Assembly (NCBI GenBank): GCA_905373625.1
Contig: CAJPTS010000003.1
Location: forward strand, 1 to 27,794
Direction of reading: 5' to 3'
Length of the DNA stretch: 27,794 nucleotides
DNA from: Bacteroidia bacterium
GTDB lineage: Bacteria; Bacteroidota; Bacteroidia; Bacteroidales; CAJPTX01
A program made the position numbers and the translations under genes. The notes beneath the pieces were generated by a model. That model was not told where the DNA came from. It searched no databases and saw nothing but the letters and a program-made list of their open reading frames with translations. Below are positions 8,727-16,047 of the stretch, piece by piece. Position 1 is the first letter of the stretch. Each line of letters starts with the position of its first letter.

Positions 8727-9797
8727 CTACTCTCCGCCATGCATTTGCGTTAAGAAGTTGGTAGCGAGCTCGTCAAAAGCACGTGCCATAGATCCTTCGC
8801 CCGCCGCTAAGGGACAGCCCGTATCGCCTCCCTCGCGAAGCTCCTGAGTTATGGGAATCTCGCCTAAAAGTGGGACGCCTAATTCTGCTGCAAGATCTAC
8901 TGCACCACCCTTCCCAAAAATATAATGTTTAGTACCATCGCCCGTATCAAACCACGACATGTTTTCTACCATCCCGACAATGGGTACGGCTATTTCATGA
9001 TTTGAAAACATACTCAGCGCCTTTTGTGCATCAGCTAATGCAACGCGTTGCGGAGTACTTACAACGATTGCTCCCGAGAGTTTTAGGTCTTGTGTAATGG
9101 TGAGATGTACATCGCTCGTGCCTGGAGGCGTATCTATGAGTAAATAATCTAGCTCGCCCCACAATCCCATGTGAATTATCTGTTTAAGCGCATTGGAGGC
9201 CATCGGACCACGCCATACGAGTGCATCTGAGGCCGCAACAAAGAACGCCATAGATAGCATTTTGACGCCGTACGCTTCAACAGGAACAATGAGGTCTTCG
9301 CCCTCCTCATTCTTAACCTCGGGGCGTTCATCTTCCACCCCAAGCATAATCGCCATACTCGGACCAAATACATCGGCATCCAAAATGCCGACCTTCAGCC
9401 CTTTGCGCGCCAAGGCTATTGCAAGGTTTACAGTAATGGTAGATTTACCCACCCCACCTTTACCCGAGGCTATGGCTACAATGTTCTTCACATTCTGTAC
9501 GCCACCTTGGCGGGGGGGGAGTGGTTGCTGTTCTTTGGGCGCTTGCGCCACCATTTGTAATGTGGCTTCGACTGCCACGTCGGGATAAGCCTCGGAGACG
9601 ATCCTACGCGCCTGTCGCATCAGCGATGTGGCAAACGGATCATTAGCGCTTAGTTGGGCGACGGTGAAATGAATACCCGCCTCGTCAAAATAGAGATCAC
9701 GTACCAGCCCTAGTGAGACTACATCTTGTTTCTTTTCAGGATGCGTAAGCCCTTTCAGGAGTTCCAGTACCGCCTCTGCATTCAATGCTCTCGCCAT
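8727..9797 (-). CDS. Mrp/ApbC (NBP35-type) ATP-binding Fe-S carrier
   Basis: A 356-residue cytoplasmic P-loop ATPase of the Mrp/ApbC group that carries Fe-S clusters to apoproteins. Residues 1-80 resemble the MIP18/DUF59 domain. The ATPase follows with a deviant Walker A (ASGKGGVGKSTITVNLA), then DADVFGPSM, WRGPMASNALKQ and LLIDTPPGTSDVHLT. The CxxC that holds the bridging cluster in ApbC/Nbp35 is absent: the matching segment reads VENMSWFDTGDGTKHYIFG. Similar loss is, from memory, common in Bacteroidota homologues, so it is a lineage trait rather than damage. I placed the start at the ATG at 9797, 16 bases after the ridA stop; the longer frame needs a TTG at 9839 and would overlap ridA. The gene sits between ridA and the nifU-like gene, a coherent Fe-S context. 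Confidence 0.93.
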   Translation of the reverse strand: MARALNAEAVLELLKGLTHPEKKQDVVSLGLVRDLYFDEAGIHFTVAQLSANDPFATSLMRQARRIVSEAYPDVAVEATLQMVAQAPKEQQPLPPRQGGVQNVKNIVAIASGKGGVGKSTITVNLAIALARKGLKVGILDADVFGPSMAIMLGVEDERPEVKNEEGEDLIVPVEAYGVKMLSMAFFVAASDALVWRGPMASNALKQIIHMGLWGELDYLLIDTPPGTSDVHLTITQDLKLSGAIVVSTPQRVALADAQKALSMFSNHEIAVPIVGMVENMSWFDTGDGTKHYIFGKGGAVDLAAELGVPLLGEIPITQELREGGDTGCPLAAGEGSMARAFDELATNFLTQMHGGE

Positions 9798-9813
9798 CTG
9801 GATGCGTGGTTCG

Positions 9814-10194
9814 TTAACTGCGAACGGCGATAGCCTCAATTTCTACCATAACGCCGAGCGGGAGTCTAACCACACCAAAAGCAGCACGAGCAGGCATATC
9901 CTGCGTAAAATACTTCGCATATATGCCATTCATCGGGACAAAGTTATCCATGTCTGTGAGCAAACATGTGGTTTTTACCACGTTGGAATAATCCATGCCT
10001 GCTTCTTTAAGGATGGCACCTATATTTTTAAGCACTTGCTCGGTTTGTGCCTCTATTCCTCCTTCTACTACTTTGCCTACCGCAGGATCTACAGGTATCT
10101 GCCCCGATATATAAAGCGTATCGCCCACCATTACGGCTTGGCTATAAGGACCTACTGCTGCAGGGGCATTCTTCGTGTTGATAATCTTCTTCAT
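9814..10194 (-). CDS. ridA: RidA/YjgF-family reactive imine/enamine deaminase
   Basis: A 126-residue, full-length RidA protein. The family is a homotrimer that hydrolyses reactive 2-aminoacrylate and related imines or enamines released by PLP enzymes, and so protects PLP-dependent enzymes. Visible features are the N-terminal PAAVGPYSQAV and GDTLYISGQIP, the substrate-binding Arg103 in PARAAFGVVRLP, and Glu118 in VEIEAIAV. I used the ATG at 10194; one codon upstream a GTG would add a residue. It is the first gene of a probable unit with mrp, nifU-like and glucosaminidase genes, preceded by a good -7 box at 10227-10234. Aminoacrylate stress and Fe-S repair are plausibly linked, though this is inference. 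Confidence 0.95.
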   Translation of the reverse strand: MKKIINTKNAPAAVGPYSQAVMVGDTLYISGQIPVDPAVGKVVEGGIEAQTEQVLKNIGAILKEAGMDYSNVVKTTCLLTDMDNFVPMNGIYAKYFTQDMPARAAFGVVRLPLGVMVEIEAIAVRS

Positions 10195-10226
10195 CACTAT
10201 TTTTACTTATTTCTAACCAAACTATA

Positions 10227-10234
10227 CAAAGGTA
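10227..10234 (-). promoter_or_regulatory. Putative -7 promoter element for the ridA-mrp-nifU-glucosaminidase unit
   Basis: The minus strand reads TACCTTTG, a full match to TAnnTTTG, about 33 bases upstream of the ridA ATG, giving a leader of about 25 bases. A TACCTTT heptamer on the opposite strand about 20 bases further upstream forms an inverted repeat with it. No convincing -33 box. Confidence 0.5.
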
Positions 10235-10482
10235 GTTCTTTTCCTATTTACCTTTTTGGTAGTCTTTTGTTCGCAGTACGCCCTAAAGCCCGTTCAACAA
10301 CTACTTAGCGAGAGAAACCTCATTACAATAAAAATCTTCTCATACGCACTGCGTTTGTAAAACATTCGGAGTGTTTCCGCACACCAACCATATAAAGAGC
10401 GAATAGGTGTGTATTGCGCCAAAGCAATAAGGCTAATTTTGGCACGTTTTACGAACGCTATTTAACTTGAATATATCAACGG

Positions 10483-11703
10483 ATGAGAATTTGGAACAAA
10501 ACGTGGCTTTCTGGACTCGCTTTCTTAGGCGGTCTGGTACTGATAAGTAGCACTTCTTTTGCACAAACAAATATAAACGAACTAGATGGTCGGTTGGCAA
10601 AGAACCGTAATATACTGCACCCAGCTGTCCCCTTGCTGTCTATAGCCCCAGACTCGCGTTCATCTGCTATGGGCGATGCGGGCGTAGCTTCTGAACCCGA
10701 TGTATTTAGCCAGCACTGGAACTCGGCGAAGTACGCTCTAATACCCAAACAGTGGGGGGTAGCGATCTCCTATATCCCGTGGTTGCGTAAACTTACAAAC
10801 GAGATTAATCTCGCTTATCTAGCGGGCTACTACCGCATAGACAAGATGCAAACACTCTCAGCATCGTTGCGCTATTTCTCTATGGGACAAATGAAATTTA
10901 CTGATGAAAACGGGAATCCGTTAACCACCCATAACCCGAATGAATTCGCATTTGACCTAGCCTATTCGCGTCTCTTTATAGAGAATTTCGGAGGCGCTGT
11001 AGCATTCCGTATTATTCGTTCAGACCTTACGGGGGGCGTATCTCAACAAAACAGTGCTGGGACAACGAGTGCTGGGATGTCTTATGCGGCAGACGTGGCA
11101 CTTTACTATCAGAACAAGCTGAAACTGGGCGGAACACCTGCTGACTACGCTGTAGGGCTAACCATTACAAATATAGGTTCCAAGCTCTCATACAACGATA
11201 TTTACAAGAATTTTATCCCGATTACGCTGCGCATAGGAGGACGTTTTTCAGCAGACATAGATCAATACAATCGGATCAGTGCCATACTAGATGCGTCTAA
11301 ACTCCTAATCCCTACACCGCCCATTTATGATACCAATCAGAAGATCATTAAGGGGTATTCGCCCGACGTGGCTGTCGTATCAGGTATGTTACAGTCCTTT
11401 TACGATGCTCCAGGAGGTGCAAAGGAGGAATTCCAAGAAATTTACTGGGGAGGCGGTATAGAATATTCGTACGCAAAACAATTTGCACTGCGTGCGGGCT
11501 ACTTTTTTGAACACGAAGAAAAAGGCGGACGCCAATATTTTACATTGGGGGCAGGCGTGACGTACAATATTTTTGGTCTAGACGCTTCGTACATCATTCC
11601 CAGCGCAGGATTTAATAGTCCATTGGCGAATACAATGCGTTTTTCTCTATCAGTCAATTTCGACCAACCCAAGGGTAATAAGAAGCGCTCGCGTCGTAGC
11701 TAA
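10483..11703 (+). CDS. porV: T9SS outer membrane protein PorV (LptO)
   Basis: A 406-residue outer membrane barrel recognised as PorV of the type IX secretion system. A signal peptide (1-27, ending SSTSFA) is followed by AVPLLSIAPDSRSSAMGDAG and SEPDVFSQHWNSAKYAL, the usual PorV opening, then SYIPWLRKL and repeated barrel strands of the FadL/OMPP1 type. The C-terminus ends in FSLSVNF and a basic tail. PorV is known to shuttle CTD-bearing cargo from the SprA translocon to the PorU-containing attachment complex. The BspA-like gene at the start of this window encodes such cargo. ispF follows six bases later, the same order as PG0027-PG0028 in P. gingivalis. porU, often just upstream, is not here: the divergent neighbour is ridA. 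The 285-base upstream gap holds short inverted repeats (CACACC/GGTGTG, TATTGC/GCAATA) but no clear promoter. Confidence 0.93.
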   Translation: MRIWNKTWLSGLAFLGGLVLISSTSFAQTNINELDGRLAKNRNILHPAVPLLSIAPDSRSSAMGDAGVASEPDVFSQHWNSAKYALIPKQWGVAISYIPWLRKLTNEINLAYLAGYYRIDKMQTLSASLRYFSMGQMKFTDENGNPLTTHNPNEFAFDLAYSRLFIENFGGAVAFRIIRSDLTGGVSQQNSAGTTSAGMSYAADVALYYQNKLKLGGTPADYAVGLTITNIGSKLSYNDIYKNFIPITLRIGGRFSADIDQYNRISAILDASKLLIPTPPIYDTNQKIIKGYSPDVAVVSGMLQSFYDAPGGAKEEFQEIYWGGGIEYSYAKQFALRAGYFFEHEEKGGRQYFTLGAGVTYNIFGLDASYIIPSAGFNSPLANTMRFSLSVNFDQPKGNKKRSRRS

Positions 11704-11709
11704 ACGTCA

Positions 11710-12195
11710 ATGCCCGAATTGCGAATTGGAAGCGGTTACGACGTACACCGTCTGGTTACAGGACGTGAGCTTGTACTATGTGGGGTTCGCATCCCGAGTC
11801 CTGCTGGTGAGGCAGCTCACTCCGATGGCGACGTAGCCCTACATGCGCTATGCGATGCCTTATTAGGCGCACTGGCTTTGGGCGACATTGGAGCGTGGTT
11901 TCCCGACACCGACGCAGCATTTAAGGATGCCGACAGTCGCAAACTGTTGCGCACAGTATACTCTCATATCGCGACCTTAGGTTGGCGCATAGCCAATGTA
12001 GATCTCACAATTCTTTTGCAAGCCCCCAAGATTCGTCCATATGTAGACACCATGCGGCAGAATATAGCATCTGACCTCAACTGTGCATTGGCGCAGGTCA
12101 GTGTAAAGGCGACCACGACGGAGCGACTCGGTTTTGTAGGACGCGGCGAGGGAGTCGCAGCAGAAGCTGTTGTACTTGTAAACAAGGCCAGCTAA
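11710..12195 (+). CDS. ispF: 2-C-methyl-D-erythritol 2,4-cyclodiphosphate synthase
   Basis: A 161-residue, full-length IspF. It closes CDP-ME 2-phosphate to MEcPP with release of CMP, the fifth step of the non-mevalonate isoprenoid pathway, as a homotrimeric cytoplasmic enzyme. The N-terminal RIGSGYDVHRL gives metal ligands Asp11 and His13; HSDGDVALHALCDALLGA contains the third ligand His45. DIGAWFPDTD, DLTILLQAPKI and KATTTERLGFVGRGEG are also typical and include the CMP-binding region. The gene starts six bases after porV and is surely co-transcribed. The pairing is conserved in Porphyromonas though the two functions look unrelated. Confidence 0.97.
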   Translation: MPELRIGSGYDVHRLVTGRELVLCGVRIPSPAGEAAHSDGDVALHALCDALLGALALGDIGAWFPDTDAAFKDADSRKLLRTVYSHIATLGWRIANVDLTILLQAPKIRPYVDTMRQNIASDLNCALAQVSVKATTTERLGFVGRGEGVAAEAVVLVNKAS

Positions 12196-12242
12196 CCTAA
12201 AATTTATTCGATTTGTAAAGATTATTTTAGGTACGAGGTACG
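12195..12242 (+). repeat. 9-bp inverted repeat just after ispF
   Basis: ACCTAAAAT (12195-12203) and ATTTTAGGT (12234-12242) are exact reverse complements with a 30-base spacer, beginning at the ispF stop codon. No T run follows, so it is not a standard terminator. It overlaps a weak promoter-like pair, TTTG at 12212-12215 and TATTTTAG at 12233-12240 (17-base spacing), and could be an operator or a processing site. Confidence 0.4.
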
Positions 12243-12361
12243 AAAAGTACACGCACAGTAATCTAGGTCGGTGGGGGGAGCTGTAGCTTGGAATCTTCTT
12301 AGTATATAGCTTTTTATTTTTAGCTTACGCCTTCTTTGTAGGCGCGCTTTGTCTCTACAAT

Positions 12362-12393
12362 AAAGGATCGCCCCCTTTTGGAAACGATCCTTT
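12362..12393. terminator. Strong intrinsic terminator, probably bidirectional
   Basis: AAAGGATCG (12362-12370) pairs perfectly with CGATCCTTT (12385-12393) around a 14-base loop. T-rich sequence follows on the plus strand (TTTCATTATTTT) and a shorter run on the minus strand. It lies between the converging porV-ispF and efflux operons and could end both. Confidence 0.75.
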
Positions 12394-12409
12394 CATTATT
12401 TTCAACTCA

Positions 12410-12529
12410 ACTCGTATGACGGTGTTTCATAATACGCAAACTGCTGCGTCGCTTGAGAAATTCAAGTTCGGGCATGCACGTCAGTACACACCCTTCGCCC
12501 TCATTCTTAATCTGGCATTCTGAACATTC
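12410..12529 (-). other. Possible broken small Cys-rich reading frame
   Basis: Forty open codons on the minus strand begin ECSECQIKNEGEGC and go on with VLTCMPELEFLKRRSS, giving a Cx2C-x8-Cx3C pattern and a basic C-terminus. There is no start codon: a TAG directly precedes the first Glu codon. Removing one T from the nearby ATGTTCAGAATGC (12515-12527) would give MSECQIKNE and a 39-residue zinc-binding-like protein. It lies 40 bases downstream of the efflux operon's last gene on the same strand. It may be a decayed small gene or coincidence. Confidence 0.25.
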
Positions 12530-12568
12530 CTAAAGGCGTATTCTAAATTTTTATTTTGCCACACCGTC

Positions 12569-12859
12569 CTACCAACTTTGTGCGTCCCAGACATAGGCAC
12601 GCAAGCCCTGTTCTGGCGCACTATCATCGATAGCTTTTAGCTCTTGCATGAGACGTAGTGCCTCATCCGCGTCACAAAGCACAAGCATGGCAAGATTTAT
12701 TGCAGGCCAAGTATGAGTTCCTAAATGAGGCTCGCCGTGGTCTCCTCCCACGCCTTTTACGTGTTCCCACTGCGTATAACCACGCAACCCCAATCTTCGT
12801 AACACGTCTAAGATCTTATCTATCAGCGCCTGATTGTATACAATAAATACTGCTTTCAT
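12569..12859 (-). CDS. PG0541-family transporter-associated protein (PII-like fold)
   Basis: A 96-residue cytoplasmic protein with a ferredoxin-like, PII-related pattern: MKAVFIVYNQALIDKILDVL, LRGYTQWEHVKGVGG and MLVLCDADEALRLMQELKAI. It resembles PG0541 of P. gingivalis, the small gene that follows the RND pump genes PG0538-PG0540; this is recognition from memory. It lacks the uridylylated-Tyr T-loop of true GlnB/GlnK. HVKGVGGDHGEPHLGTHTW is rich in His and could bind metal, which is inference. It is the last gene of the efflux operon, 30 bases after the RND gene. Its role is unproven; sensing a substrate or tuning the pump is plausible. Confidence 0.82.
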   Translation of the reverse strand: MKAVFIVYNQALIDKILDVLRRLGLRGYTQWEHVKGVGGDHGEPHLGTHTWPAINLAMLVLCDADEALRLMQELKAIDDSAPEQGLRAYVWDAQSW

Positions 12860-12889
12860 AGCCCCTTCACCTTAATCTTACGTCAACGC

Positions 12890-15800
12890 TTATTTTAATT
12901 TCTTTTGTTCTTTCTTCCGAGCCGATTTGATAGCACTACTAGCAAATGTGGCATAAACGGCAGGTACTATCAGCAGTGTAAGCATTGTAGAAAAAGTAAG
13001 CCCGCCTATCACGGCAATACCCATAGGACGCCATACCTCCGACCCTTCACCTGTACTCAGAGCCAAGGGCAACATGCCGAGAATTGTAGTCAGCGACGTC
13101 ATCAGTACAGGGCGCAAACGCGATTTACCTCCTTCAATAACGGCACGGAAGGTGGAATAACCGCGTTCTCGTAGCAAATTCGTGTAATCTACTAGTACTA
13201 TCCCATTCTTTACCGCAATTCCCACCAGCATAATCGCACCAATCATTGAAATTAGATTGAGTGCCTCGCCCGTTATCAACAGAGCCAATACCACGCCACT
13301 AAATGCGAAAGGTAAGGAGAGCATAATAATAAATGGCGATTTGAAAGATTCAAACTGCGAAGCCATAACAATATAAACGAGCAGAAGTACCAGTACAAGT
13401 AGTAAGCCCATATCGCTCTGCGATTCTTGTTGTTCTTTTGCCGTACCACCAATTCCGATAGATATATCACTTGGGATATCCATCTGGTGGACGTGCTCCC
13501 ATATAGCATCTACTATAGCCGAGAGCGACGCATTTTGCATCCCTGTAGAAACCGTAATCACGCGCTGACGGTTCTCGCGGCTTATAAACGGCGGTGCATA
13601 AAATTCTGTCACCTTGGCAACCTCTTTTAACTTTAGAGGCGCGCCAGAGGCAGTATAGAATGTAATCTCATCTATGGCAGACATAGATTCGCGGCACTCC
13701 TTTGCGTAACGTACACGGATATCATACTCCTTGCCTCCCTCTCTATACTTAGATGCCACTAAACCATTAATGCGGTTACGCACAAATTGTGCAGCTGTTG
13801 CCGTATTCAGTCCATGCAATGCAAGTTTTTCGCGATCAAATTCTATGTTGTATTCTTGTTTGAACGGATCGCGTTTCACCTGCACATCGCGCGTTCCGGG
13901 GATCTTTTTCATATAGTCTGCAAGCGATTCGGCGATCTGCGTAGTGCGTTCGAGATCGTAGCCAAACACGTTTACATCAATGGTCGGTGCACCGCCTAAT
14001 CCACCATTTTGAGATCCTCCTGGCGTTACGGTGAGCGTTTCCACCTCTAGGAATTTTTGCAGTGCACTACGAACCGAATCGCTTATCGTAAACATCGTTC
14101 GCTTCCGCAAATGCGGCTTTACAAGACGAATATCCAGTCTAATGAGGTTGTTTGCACTCCCTTGGAAGGCAGCATACAGGTTATCACTCCCAGCCGATCC
14201 GTAACTCGAGGCTAACAATGATATCTCGGGATTCTGCGCCTGTAGCACACGCTCCATACTGTCAACTATTCGCCCAGTGTACTGAACCCGAACCCCTGTT
14301 GCTAACTTGGCTGTCACGCCTATGCGCGAATTATCTGACTGCGGCATAAACTCGGTACGCAATAGGGGTATTAACATCATACTCCCGATAAAGACAAGTG
14401 CCATGGCTGTAATTACCCAACCGCGATGCCGCGTAACCCAAGTTAGGGTTTTAGCATAGAAGTTATCCAAGGCACGCAACATGCGTTCTATGCTGCGCTG
14501 TACGATATTACCCTGTGCTCTGCTATTCTTCGGGCGCAAATGTAGAATACGCGACGCCAACATCGGCGTCAAAGATAAAGCCGCAAGCACCGAGATGACA
14601 ATAACAATTGTAACACTTGCGCCTAGCTGACGGAACAGTATACCACTTAAGCCGCTAATCATAGTAAGAGGCAAGAAGACAGCAACTACGGTCAGCGTAG
14701 CAGCTATTACGGAAAGCGCAACCTCATTTGTGCCATAAACAGCCGCTTCGCGTGGCGAGCTCCCCCGCTCAAGATGCGTTGTCACATTTTCTAGCACCAC
14801 GATGGCGTCATCTACCACCATCCCAATTGCAATAGATAGCGAACTGAGCGATATGATGTTGATAGAATTGCCCGAGACAAACAGATAAATAAATGCAGCA
14901 ATGAGAGATACTGGAATGGTCAGAATAATAATAAAGGTAGCACGCCAGCGCCCAAGGAAAAATAGAATGACGAGCATAACAAAGAGCGCTGCATATAAGA
15001 CCGTTTCCGTCAGCGAGTCAATACTATTCTCAATAAACTCTGAAGTATTAAATAGTGTGGCGATCTGTACGTCCTGCGGGAGATTCCGTTCCAGTTCGGG
15101 GAGCATTTTCATTACCTCCTGCACCACTTTGACAGCATTTGCTCCTGATTGTTTCTGTATAGAAAAACGCAATGCTCGTTGCCCATTTCTTCGTACAACG
15201 AGCGATTCCTCTGCCAAGGAGTCATTTACGCGCGCCACATCATCTAAGCGGATATTCTTTCCTTGGAATTGCCCGACGACGATAGCATTTAATCGCTCAC
15301 TGGCATCGAATTCGCCTTGTACGCGGAGTGGGACACTCATATTGCCCGTTGAGAGCGTCCCTGCGGGGATATTCAAATTCTCGCTAGCAATGGCTCGTCC
15401 TATCTGCTCCACCGTAAGATTATACCCCTCAAGGCGCTTCGGATCGACGTCGACCATCACCTCGCGCTTCTCTCCTCCACTAATCGTAATAGCGCCCACG
15501 CCATCAATCCTATTCAAAGGATTAACTATCGCGTCCTCTATAATCTCGGCAAGCGCAGGAGTACTCTCACGCGCAGTGACAGAGAAATCGAGGATCGGGA
15601 TCATGTTCGTATTAAACTTGAAGATGATGGGCGTTTCTACCCCCTCTGGCAAGCTCTTCGTAACTCGGCTTAGCGCATCGCGAATACTATTAGTAGCCTC
15701 GTCAAGATTAGCGCCCCATTCAAATTCCAAAAAGAGGAGCGAATAATTCTCATAGGAGCTTGAGGTGAGTTTTTTCAAATTAGAAACCGTATTCAGGTTA

Positions 15801-16006
15801 TCTTCGAGCAGGCGCGAGATATTTGTTTCAATATCTTCGGCATTTGCACCTTGGTAAAAAGTAAATACCGAGACGAAGGGCGGATCAATCTCGGGATAAA
15901 GATCAACAGCCAACCGATTGTAAGAATATAAGCCGAAAATAATAACCGCTGCAAAAAGCAATAAGGTGGTTATCGGTTTACGAACAGAGGATTCGTATAA
16001 ACTCAT
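12890..16006 (-). CDS. RND efflux pump, inner membrane permease (AcrB/HAE1-like)
   Basis: A full-length 1038-residue RND permease, the proton-driven inner membrane part of a tripartite efflux pump. It opens with SSVRKPITTLLLFAAVIIFG (first membrane helix), has the large periplasmic loop with TNISRLLEDNLNTVSNLKKL, then the helix 2-6 block. Helix 4 contains IAIGMVVDDAIVVLENV; Asp399 and Asp400 match the proton-relay aspartates of AcrB. The second half repeats the layout and ends with AIMLVGIAVKNGIVLVDYTN, LRPVLMTSLTTILGMLPLAL and a Lys-rich tail. The paired Asp and overall sequence favour the hydrophobic/drug-exporting group, but substrates cannot be read from sequence. It follows the membrane fusion gene by 41 bases. 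Confidence 0.95.
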   Translation of the reverse strand: MSLYESSVRKPITTLLLFAAVIIFGLYSYNRLAVDLYPEIDPPFVSVFTFYQGANAEDIETNISRLLEDNLNTVSNLKKLTSSSYENYSLLFLEFEWGANLDEATNSIRDALSRVTKSLPEGVETPIIFKFNTNMIPILDFSVTARESTPALAEIIEDAIVNPLNRIDGVGAITISGGEKREVMVDVDPKRLEGYNLTVEQIGRAIASENLNIPAGTLSTGNMSVPLRVQGEFDASERLNAIVVGQFQGKNIRLDDVARVNDSLAEESLVVRRNGQRALRFSIQKQSGANAVKVVQEVMKMLPELERNLPQDVQIATLFNTSEFIENSIDSLTETVLYAALFVMLVILFFLGRWRATFIIILTIPVSLIAAFIYLFVSGNSINIISLSSLSIAIGMVVDDAIVVLENVTTHLERGSSPREAAVYGTNEVALSVIAATLTVVAVFLPLTMISGLSGILFRQLGASVTIVIVISVLAALSLTPMLASRILHLRPKNSRAQGNIVQRSIERMLRALDNFYAKTLTWVTRHRGWVITAMALVFIGSMMLIPLLRTEFMPQSDNSRIGVTAKLATGVRVQYTGRIVDSMERVLQAQNPEISLLASSYGSAGSDNLYAAFQGSANNLIRLDIRLVKPHLRKRTMFTISDSVRSALQKFLEVETLTVTPGGSQNGGLGGAPTIDVNVFGYDLERTTQIAESLADYMKKIPGTRDVQVKRDPFKQEYNIEFDREKLALHGLNTATAAQFVRNRINGLVASKYREGGKEYDIRVRYAKECRESMSAIDEITFYTASGAPLKLKEVAKVTEFYAPPFISRENRQRVITVSTGMQNASLSAIVDAIWEHVHQMDIPSDISIGIGGTAKEQQESQSDMGLLLVLVLLLVYIVMASQFESFKSPFIIMLSLPFAFSGVVLALLITGEALNLISMIGAIMLVGIAVKNGIVLVDYTNLLRERGYSTFRAVIEGGKSRLRPVLMTSLTTILGMLPLALSTGEGSEVWRPMGIAVIGGLTFSTMLTLLIVPAVYATFASSAIKSARKKEQKKLK

Positions 16007-16047
16007 TGATTAGCTCCCCCAAAGGTTACCTCGTGTTATGCGGTCAC

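Larger units (their letters stand above)
12196..12568. other. Intergenic region between converging operons, no confident gene
   Basis: About 370 bases lie between the end of ispF (+) and the end of the efflux operon (-). The stretch 12243-12361 has no ATG-started frame of note but contains small stems such as CGCCT/AGGCG and ends at the strong hairpin at 12362-12393, so a small RNA is possible. The stretch 12407-12529 is open on the minus strand with a Cys-rich translation but no start codon, and a 35-codon frame (12416-12523) lies opposite it. No tRNA or rRNA similarity was seen. Confidence 0.5.

Noticed and set aside
9193..9588. 131-codon plus-strand frame
   Set aside because: It is antisense to the Walker region of the Mrp ATPase and has no features of its own.
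9798..9839. TTG start at 9839 for the Mrp ATPase
   Set aside because: It would overlap ridA and adds residues unlike the family; the ATG at 9797 fits the domain start.
12196..12361. tRNA or tmRNA gene in the spacer
   Set aside because: No acceptor stem, T-arm or CCA-like end could be matched.
12569..12859. Calling this gene glnB/glnK
   Set aside because: The T-loop with its modified Tyr is missing and the neighbours are efflux genes, so only a PII-like fold can be claimed.
14901..15746. 281-codon plus-strand frame
   Set aside because: It is fully antisense to the RND permease, whose minus-strand frame is unmistakable; Ser/Arg-rich shadow composition.
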